Shown piece by piece: positions 56,297 to 64,000 of a DNA stretch of 64,000 bases. Under the pieces are notes generated by a model. It saw nothing but the letters and a program-made list of their open reading frames with translations, ran no database searches and was not told the origin of the DNA. The translations under genes and the position numbers were made by a program. How positions within the stretch are numbered: the first letter of the stretch is position 1; each line of letters opens with the position of its first letter. Origin of the DNA: Episyrphus balteatus (taxonomy: Eukaryota; Arthropoda; Insecta; Diptera; Syrphidae); assembly GCF_945859705.1 (NCBI RefSeq), contig NC_079137.1, forward strand, positions 64,202,552-64,266,551. Reading direction: 5' to 3'.

Positions 56297-57118
56297 GGGT
56301 TGGGGTCAAAATTCTGCTGGGGTCAAAATTCTTTTGTCAAAATTCTGCTTTCAAAATTCTGCTTAACAAAATTCTGCTTTCAAAATTCTGCTTTTCAAAA
56401 TTCTGTTTTTCAAAATTCTGTTTTTCAAAATTCTGCTTTTCATAATTCTGCTTTTCAAAATTCTGCAAAAAATTAAAAAAGGGTTTGGAAAATGTTAAAA
56501 AGCGCGCGCTTTTAAACATTTTCCAAACCCTTTTTTAATTTTTTGTAGAATTCTGTAAAATCATCTTTTTGAAAAATTATCTGCTTATTTGATTACTTAC
56601 ACACATTTTTTAAATGCGAATTAATTTTTGTTTTATAAATGAATAAATTTGAAAATATTAAGAAAAGGTTTTTAATATTAAACATTTCCAAAAATAACTA
56701 AAAATTTATTAATTTATCAAATAAAGATGAATATTCAAAAATTTGAATAAGAAAAGGAATATACAACATCGGTTCCAATTAGTATACATATTTTATTTGA
56801 AAGAAAGTCAGTATATGCATTTCAAAAAATATTTGCGAAACTTAAATAAAAAAATTTAGGAAAGTACCAATGTTGAATTACATTGATGAGGTGTATTTTT
56901 CTTTAGCCAGCGCATATTCAATAAAAAAAAAAACAGAATTAGCAGAATTTTTTTTGTTCAAATATAATGCTGGCAGAATTTTGAAAAGCAGAATTTTAAA
57001 AAGCAGAATTTTGAAAAACAGAATAGAAAAAAAGCAGAATTTTGAAAAACAGAATTTTCGCTGAAAAAGCAGAATTTTGAAAAGCAGAATTTTGAAGCCA
57101 GAATTTTGACCCGATCCC
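56297..57118. mobile_element. Foldback-like element with 16-bp tandem arrays in its arms
   Basis: The left arm (56297-56465) is a tandem array of TTTTCAAAATTCTGC-like units, and the right arm (about 56970-57118) is the complementary GCAGAATTTTGAAAA array. The ends read GGGTTGGGGTCAAAATTC and, complemented, GGGATCGGGTCAAAATTC. Both flanks are eight T plus C (56288-56296 and 57119-57127), a 9-bp target duplication, though low in complexity. Long inverted repeats built from short direct repeats and a 9-bp duplication are the hallmarks of Drosophila foldback (FB) elements; sequence relationship to FB is not claimed. The centre is AT-rich without a protein frame. Confidence 0.85.
56466..56545. repeat. 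Near-perfect 80-bp hairpin inside the foldback-like element
   Basis: CAAAAAATTAAAAAAGGG...AAATGTT on the left pairs with its complement on the right around a GCGCGCGC centre, with one mismatch in about 38 pairs and almost no loop. The centre is the only CpG-rich spot for kilobases. Confidence 0.92.
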
Positions 57119-57127
57119 TTTTTTTTC

Positions 57128-57911
57128 GTTTGTGACGAAATTAACTATGACTTTGGTCTGAAGATATCTTCTGTAGGCCAATCAAATTAGTAAGTTCAAT
57201 TGCGGGAGTTAAATCGCGGTACAAAAATTGCAAGAATAAAAGAATTTTTTTATCTGCATAGAAATAAAAAATACTCATACGCCACAGTGTCTGTTTAAGG
57301 TTAAAATGTATTTACAACTTTTTATTTGAAGAATGTTTGGACCCACATAACTGCGGTTGCGATGAAGCTATAGCAAATATTGTCTTTGCACTTTTTTGGA
57401 AAATATGTATAAGCTAAAAACTGAAAAGAAAGTCCGATTATTTTTCAGTTTTTTTCACGCACCACCCAGTTAGAACAGGCTGTAAATTTGGTTTAATACC
57501 ACGGGTTTCTATCCTAACAACATGCCAGATGTAATTCAGGACTTTTTTTCAATAAAAGTGGAAATAATCAATTATTTTTTGTTCAACAGAAGACGTTTTT
57601 TTAAAATCCTTAAAAATAGAAGAAACAAAAATGTTACACATACACCACAGTGACCGTGTATGATTTAAATTTATATTTTAACAATTATAACAAAATCTCT
57701 GTTTTAACTCATATTCTTATTTGAGAGATAAAATAACCTTAAATCAACGGAAACCACTTTGATTTAACTATTTTTCGGATTGATTTTGCGTTGAAGACGA
57801 TAATTTTAAAATAACGTAGAACGACGTTAGTGTAAAGTAGGTTGCAATCATAAAAGTTGTTTTAACTTTGAAAAGAAGCACCAATTATAAATATTATAAA
57901 AAAGAAAAAAA
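57128..57911. other. AT-rich spacer with CATACRCCACAGTG words
   Basis: CATACGCCACAGTG at 57273 and CATACACCACAGTGACC at 57638 match the ends of the element at 50292-50982, so broken copies of that family lie here. No gene. Confidence 0.45.
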
Positions 57912-57988
57912 TTGGCAGCTACTGGGAATCGATCCTACAATTCTTGGGTCTCATAAGCAGAGTGCTGCCATCAGCCTATCTGACTGTT
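57912..57988 (-). repeat. tRNA-derived (SINE-like) segment
   Basis: On the minus strand GGCTGATGGCAGCACTCTGC resembles an A-box region and GGATCGATTCCC an RNA polymerase III B box at tRNA spacing. A full cloverleaf does not form. It may be the head of a SINE or a decayed tRNA gene. Confidence 0.45.
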
Positions 57989-60900
57989 GAAAATTAGTGT
58001 TAAAAATCTTAAGCTGAAGCCTGACAAAAATTATAAGATTTTTTTTTTTACATAAGGAATTAAACAAAATTGAATTGCGTGCGAAAAATTAATTCACAGA
58101 TCATAAAGGAGTCGAGTCAGAAGGGATATTTAAAAATTCAGTTTTCATGACTATGATATTCTTGAAGTCTTTGTCAATTCCTCTCTCAAGATGGTGAAGG
58201 CTGGATTTGAAATCTAGACCTCTGGTGTGATGGTCCATCGCAGTAATTACTTCATCACGATGTACTAATAATAATAAATAACTTTAGTTATTTAACGGGG
58301 TACAATAAGAATAACCAAATTTTATGTAAGTTTGAAAAACGTAGTCCCTTAAAATCTTCAAAAAACAAAAACTTCAACAAGTTATTATTTTAAATTTTTT
58401 AAAGTGACTACAAAAGCCACACTTTATTTATTATATAATTATGTATATTGCTTGTATACTTAATAATATATCTTATGAGTTTATTAATATATAATGTAAT
58501 TTATATTTTTTTTTAAATGAATCACTATAATAATTTTTATTTAAATAAAAAATAAAATAATAATACACACAAAAATACCAAAATTATAGTTTATATACAG
58601 AAAAAAATAATAACAATTATAATAAAACAAAAAATAATATAACACATAAATTTGTATTTTTATTTTACAATGTGTTTTTTTTTTTAATAATTTTTTTTTG
58701 TAAATAATGTTTCATTTTTTCCAATCAGTCGACGTTTTTTTTATATATTTTTTATTTATACTTGCACTTATATCATATCACTTTAATTAAACACAATAAC
58801 ATATTTTATGTATAATTATGTATATAAATTCTTAAATTTAAATATTTTATTCAAAATGTCATCCAAAATTAAGAAAATAAAAAATCAAAAAAATTCCTAA
58901 ACATAAACTAAAAATTGAATTTTAGAAAATAATAAAAATTTTAAGATTTAATTAATTTTGTTTATTTTTTCGTTAAATAATAATTTTTTATCTGATAAGG
59001 TATTAAAAGAAAGGTAGTAATATATCGATAAATATTTTTTTGATCGTTTTTTTTTTTTTATTATTTTTAAGATCGTTTTAGTGCATTTTGTGGAGAAAGC
59101 TCTAATTTTGTCTAATTTAATTGTTTTTTCTTCGTCATTCGTCTAGTTTTTTTTATGTCATTGATAATAATTTTGTTTTCTTATTACAAAAAATAAAAAT
59201 AATAATTAAAATTAAAATTATAAATAAAATTTTATCACCTATACTTGAATACTTCATTGGATTAATACAATTTATTTATTGTTTTTTTTTTTATATATTT
59301 AATTTTGATTTTTTTTTTGTTTTAATATTATTTTACATAATTATTTATAATTTTTTTTATATTGTATAATTTATTATATTTTGTTTTTTAATTGTTTTTT
59401 TATATTTTATCACATCACAATTTTTTTTTAATTATATTTATTTCACTTTGTACATTATACAATATAGTTGTGAAATATAGTTTGTTTCTTTAGGAAGAGT
59501 GTTCGTTTTTTTTTTTTAGTAAATATCCAATAAATTATGAGAAAAGAAAAAATAATAATAGAATTGAGACGATAAATAATATAAGAATATGTTTAAGTTT
59601 TAATAAGTGACAGCGTTTTTCTTAAATAAAAATATTAAATAAAAAAAATATAACATCGGCAATCAAACGGCAAATTCTAAAAAAGTATCTATAAGTTTCT
59701 TGTGTTATTTTATTTATAAATTGTTTAAAAATGCAAAAAGATAAACAATCTTATCGATAGGTTTATGGGTGACAAATCACTTTTATGACGGTTTTACCAT
59801 CTGTCTATCTATAATTAATAGCTCTTATTTTCTGTTGCTTGGCTCGAAAATATACTTATCAAGTATATAAGGAAATAATATTAAATTTACGAACTATTTT
59901 AATTTAAGGTTGAAATGAATTTTAGGTTAAAATTATTTTAAGAGTTAGAAACTGGTAAGAAAATATTTTCTGTTATCATTTGGAATAATTTTTTTTTTTA
60001 AATTTATAACGAAATAAGTAACTGACCTAGTTTCACTAGAAATCTGATTTAATCATAACTCTTATCTTAACATAATAAGTTTTGCTTAGTTTCAACAATT
60101 TTTGATAAGATAGTTATAAAAAATTATATTTTCTAATCGGTCAATAAATGACTTCAAACTAATATGAATGTCAGTGTATTTTTGATGGTCAAGCAAAATA
60201 ATTGGCAAGGGAGCATTGACATTTTAAGAGTCACTAGCTAAGATAACATTAAACCTCTAACGAGGACAAATTACTTTAATTTTGTCACAGAAGAATGACG
60301 TAGTTACTAGGAAGAAAACCTGCCATTCGTTCTAAAAAATTAGATTACGACTATTCGTAGTTAAGTTATCTCTCAAGAAAAGGTCTTCAAAAGAATCCAA
60401 ATAAGTTTTGATACCTTAGGATCTCTTGCAATTTGTCAGTTCCACAGTTTAAAATGTACCAATGTCAGTTCTGGTTAAGTTTGTCTTAATTTAATCTAAT
60501 TCTAACAGCTGTTTAAAAAAAAATATCTTATAAGAAATTGGGATATATTTAAAATTAAGACCTCCTGGCGCTGTCAATAATTTCGAACTTATAACCGAAA
60601 GCATATAACTTTAAGCTAAATATAACATCAATTTGATTGATTTTAATAGATTCTTAATCGAAAAGATGTTTAGGTTCTTAGAATTTTAACAGCTTTCGAT
60701 TTGAGACCTCCTCAAAATTTTATAGCCAAAATCATGAATTATTACAGTGAATCTTAAAACAATACATCTCATTCCTCCAAAGCTTAAAGTAAATAATAAG
60801 TTGTAAATGATTTCTACAGAGTTTCTAATAAAAGACAGTATTAAAAACTAGTTTTGATTTGAGACCTCTTGATATTAGTGATAAATTATGATATTTAAGT

Positions 60901-61781
60901 TATTTCTAGAAAGTTTCAAAGAAATAAAGCATTACATTTGAATTTAATTTGACTTGAGACTTCTAGAAGTTAAACAATAAAAGGCTCTTTCAAATCTATT
61001 AATTTAATTTGAATTTTGTTGATTGAAAATTTTCAAGTTTTCTGTTTGAGACCTCCTTAATTTAGTCATTAATATTTTTGTTTAAAACCTTAAATGACAA
61101 AATTAAAATTAGATTCGATTTGAATTTGAATCCTCCTGTTGCTGTGCAACACTGGGAATATACAAAAAAAAAAATGTTGCTAAGTAAACATTATTTTTTT
61201 TTAAATGTGCTTGTAGTAATAAAATAATCAAGAGTTTAAAATTGAGCTAACATTTTTAAGGGTTCAAATGTTGCAGAAATATTAAAGGTATATTTATGAT
61301 TTAGTACAGATGGATTTTAAAAGGATTTCCTCAAAAATGATGAAAATTCAAGAAAATAAAAATTTTTTTTTAAATGTTGCAGCAACATCTGAGATACATT
61401 TGTATATGTAAGTATGTATTCAAAATAGATATTACTCTTTAAAAGATAAACCATTTTAGTAACAATTTTTATGATTATAACAAGGAGTCGAAAAATCATA
61501 ATTATGAAAATGTTGCTGCAACATTTGTAATACATTTAGATGTGGGAAAATGAAAAAAAAAAACGCTGTCACTTAAAAATATATGAAAAAAGAAAGATAT
61601 AATAAATAAATATTAAAAATAAAAAAAATTAAAAATGAGTATACAATAATGTTGCAACATTTTCAATAAAAATTTGCAACAAAAATAAAAAAAAAATTAA
61701 ACAAAAAAAAAAAAAAAATAACTAAATTTAAATTTTAAAATAATTTTCAGGTTTTATATAATAGCGCTGCGTAAGCGTACA
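57989..61781. other. Very AT-rich region downstream of the VWC gene
   Basis: Includes what should be the 3' untranslated region of the VWC gene at its right side. About 58380-59660 is among the most AT-rich DNA of the window, with poly(T) and poly(A) tracts and no gene. About 60550-61140 holds six loose copies of TTTGAGACCTCCT, and 61170-61660 several ATGTTGCAACAT-type palindromes (see findings). Confidence 0.55.
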
Positions 61782-63067
61782 TTAAGCCAATGTAATACTA
61801 GACGATTGACTAGAATCAGAGCTTGGAATTGTCGAATACATGAGTTTCTTTTTCTTTTGTCTTTGTGATACAACTAAACCCATGCCAATTGTAAAGATAA
61901 CTAAAATAGCTGATGCTAAAATTAGTACAACTATAATGTCGATTTCTTCCAATAGATGACTCATGTCTTGAGGTGAAGTTTTAACTTCAGTATTTGTTAT
62001 GGAAGAATTATCAATTTCTAATGTTGTCGGAATAACTTCTGTAACTGGGATTGATGTTGTTGTTGAAGGAGTAGAGGTCTCAACTGAAGATTGTGTTGTC
62101 GAAGTTGTTAATGGAACTTCTTGAGTTGTGTCTTCATCTTCGGGGGACAATGTTGAAGTTGTTACTGGTGATTGTGTTGAAGTTGTCGATGTTGATAAAG
62201 ATGGTGCCAAAGTTGTACTAATCTCAGGGCAAACCTTGCAACATTTTCCTTCAACCTTGACAGGATTCTCACAATCTGCAGCCTTGCAAACACTCATTTG
62301 ACACTTATTATCGCCATTCACACACTTGCATTCCTTGCAATCATCATCTTCCAACCAAATGTCTCCATTCATCTTGGGTCTATTCAAATACCCCGAAAAG
62401 CAATTCATTGCACTTTGATCTTCATCGACTTCACAAAGTTGCTGACACAATTCATGTCCACCATAACAATCACACTTGAGGCATTCATTTCTCCAGTAGG
62501 AGGTTTTCGGTTGACTTACAGCACTGCACTCCATTTCAGGAACGCATTCATATTTTGGGCAACAACTTCCTGGCAACCTATGACCTTCTTCAACGATAAT
62601 TGCAACATGTTCCTTTTCACATTTCGGTGCATTTGGACATGTCTGACAGACACACTGAAATTCTGGGCAACATTTTTTAATTTCAGCTTCAGAATGAGGT
62701 TGTGCTCCCATGATTAGATCCCTCTTCCATTTTCTATGAGGTTGATGATGGTTGTGATATTTGAAAAATTCCGGTTCAAAACTTCGATAATCTCCTGGAA
62801 CAATTTTAATCGCTTCACGACGTCGATGTTGAAGACTACGTTTTTGTAGAATATGTGGCAACTGAGTTGTAGTTGGCAACATTGAGCTTGAAAATAACTC
62901 TTCAATCATTCCATCAGCTTCAAGTTGATCAAATAAATTCGAATCACCATCTTCTTCGGCATTATTTTCGAAATTATTCGAAGATGATGATTTTAATTCG
63001 CTGTCTGGTGGACATTCAAGTTCCGGTAGAGGACATTGAACTTCTATGCAATCAACTTCAATGTGAT
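61782..63067 (-). CDS. Last exon of a VWC-domain single-pass membrane protein (crimpy/CRIM1-like)
   Basis: The exon starts at a TTTTTACAG acceptor (63068-63069), completes a split codon and runs 427 residues to TAA; earlier exons, including the signal peptide, are outside the window. In exon residue numbers: an acidic linker with K-R-S-L-Q-H-R-R-R, a possible furin site (about 76-84); a cysteine-rich region (133-214) with paired C-C-P motifs; a von Willebrand factor type C domain (about 229-280) ending C-C-K-V-C; a Ser/Thr-rich, probably O-glycosylated stalk (284-350); one membrane helix (about 377-401, I-I-V-V-L-I-L-A-S-A-I-L); then a basic stop and a short Ser-rich cytoplasmic tail. VWC repeats bind BMP ligands; cysteine-rich motor neuron 1 in vertebrates and Crimpy in flies combine them with a membrane anchor. 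That name fits best but rests on architecture. Confidence 0.8.
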
Positions 63068-64000
63068 CTGTAAAAATAAAAAAAAAAATAAAGAACAATA
63101 TAAGAAAGAAGGCTTTAAAAAATAAAAGCACTTAGAAACTATAAAATCAAAATTAGATTATATCAAAACATCGTTAAAGTGATTTTTTGTTGTCTTTTAT
63201 GTTTTAAAAAAGACTCTTAAAAGGTGTTTTTTGAGAGTTTATTTGACGTAAGTGGAAATTTAAGGGCTCATAAAAGGGCTTTGGGGTTTATAACCTTTTT
63301 TTCTAATAAAATAGCAAGCAAGTTCATAAAAATTCACTTCTTTTTATCTCAAGACACTCTTCTTTCATGGACAAAAAAATTATATTTCCATTTAACCATC
63401 TTTCAGTGAATCTTTCTTTCAAGCCAACCAAATTACTACAACGCAGTCAGTTTATGTATATTTCACTGGCTCTGTCCTATAAACTAATGATTATGTCACA
63501 GAATTTTTATGACTTTAGTCAAAAAGCCTTTAAGCCAGGGGCGTTTATACCATTGGGGCAGACAGGGTTGTGCCCCGGGGCCTAAATACAGTAGCGACAA
63601 AGGATTCATAAAGTTCTTAAAAATATATTTGATTAAAGGGTGTTTTTTTGATGGGTTGAGTTATGTGTAAGAAAGGTATCATAACAGCTGATATAAATTT
63701 TATTATTTTTAAACTTGGTGAAAAAGTTTTATTTGTTGTTGCTTTTTTAGGAAATGATGAAACTCGGAATTAGTACCACAAAAACTGGGACAAAAATTTA
63801 TAACAGAAACCAAGAATCTAAGCAGTCTATAAAAATATTCAGTCAAAAATGTGTTTTTTTTTTTTGGGAAATAAGGAAAATCCGCGATATGTCCTTTAAC
63901 ATCAATGGTATAAAAGTTACTCTTACGAATTTTTTTAAAAATGTTGTCTTTCCTATGTGAGTTACGAATAAAATAATATGTCTATACATTTTGTTTGATG
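63068..64000 (-). other. Intron upstream of the last VWC-gene exon
   Basis: Begins with a good polypyrimidine tract and acceptor on the minus strand and shows no further exon before the window ends. At about 63537-63585, CAGGGGCGTTTATACC followed by GGGGCAGACAGGGTTGTGCCCC looks like one end of a hAT-type element. Confidence 0.5.

Noticed and set aside
56466..56545. microRNA precursor
   Set aside because: The hairpin has almost no loop and one mismatch, unlike a normal precursor, and sits inside an inverted-repeat element.
56297..57118. CRISPR-like appearance of regularly repeated 16-mers
   Set aside because: The units are contiguous with no unique spacers, occur in inverted arrays with a target duplication, and the DNA is eukaryotic.
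62298..62717. 139-codon plus-strand frame
   Set aside because: Antisense shadow of the cysteine-rich region of the VWC gene, whose own frame is longer and has recognisable domains.

Overview
The window looks like AT-rich nuclear DNA of an insect, most likely a fly. The protein-coding genes are split by GT-AG introns of about 57-60 bp, the coding regions match animal families (Six4 homeobox, MADF, glyoxalase II, SPATA17, a VWC membrane protein), and the space between them is full of Tc1/mariner-, hAT- and foldback-type elements plus a Jockey-clade retrotransposon. The species cannot be named from the sequence alone.

Layout. 1-3.3 kb: the end of one transposon and a complete 2 kb palindromic element. 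5.0-5.4 kb: a small MADF-domain gene (minus). 9.0-20.7 kb: Six4 (minus), four coding exons that join in frame to 367 codons; its 7.8 kb third intron holds a palindromic Tc1/mariner-type element that was later hit by a 5'-truncated Jockey retrotransposon with a still open reverse transcriptase frame, and its first intron holds a decayed reverse transcriptase. 20.7-46.5 kb: no convincing gene; palindromic miniature elements, two copies of a (CAGA)n-bearing repeat family (one here, a third at 53 kb), a 14-bp minisatellite and a roughly 0.5 kb satellite. 46.6-48.0 kb: hydroxyacylglutathione hydrolase (plus), with a hAT-like miniature element filling one intron. 48.2-49.1 kb: SPATA17-like IQ-motif gene (minus), convergent with it. 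50.3-57.1 kb: more repeats, a tRNA-Thr(UGU) gene and a foldback-like element whose arms are 16-bp tandem arrays. 57-61.8 kb: extremely AT-rich DNA. 61.8-63.1 kb: the last exon of a VWC-domain single-pass membrane protein (minus), probably crimpy/CRIM1-like, whose upstream exons lie beyond the window.

The genes are not an operon or a pathway: a developmental transcription factor, a methylglyoxal-detoxification enzyme, a probable sperm/cilium calmodulin-binding protein and a probable BMP-modulating membrane protein happen to be neighbours. No new multi-gene system was found. The most unusual material is structural: nested and tandem inverted-repeat elements with readable target duplications, transposon-inflated introns, and a short motif around GTGGAACGTATTCAT that recurs many times across the Six4 region and the gene-poor interval.
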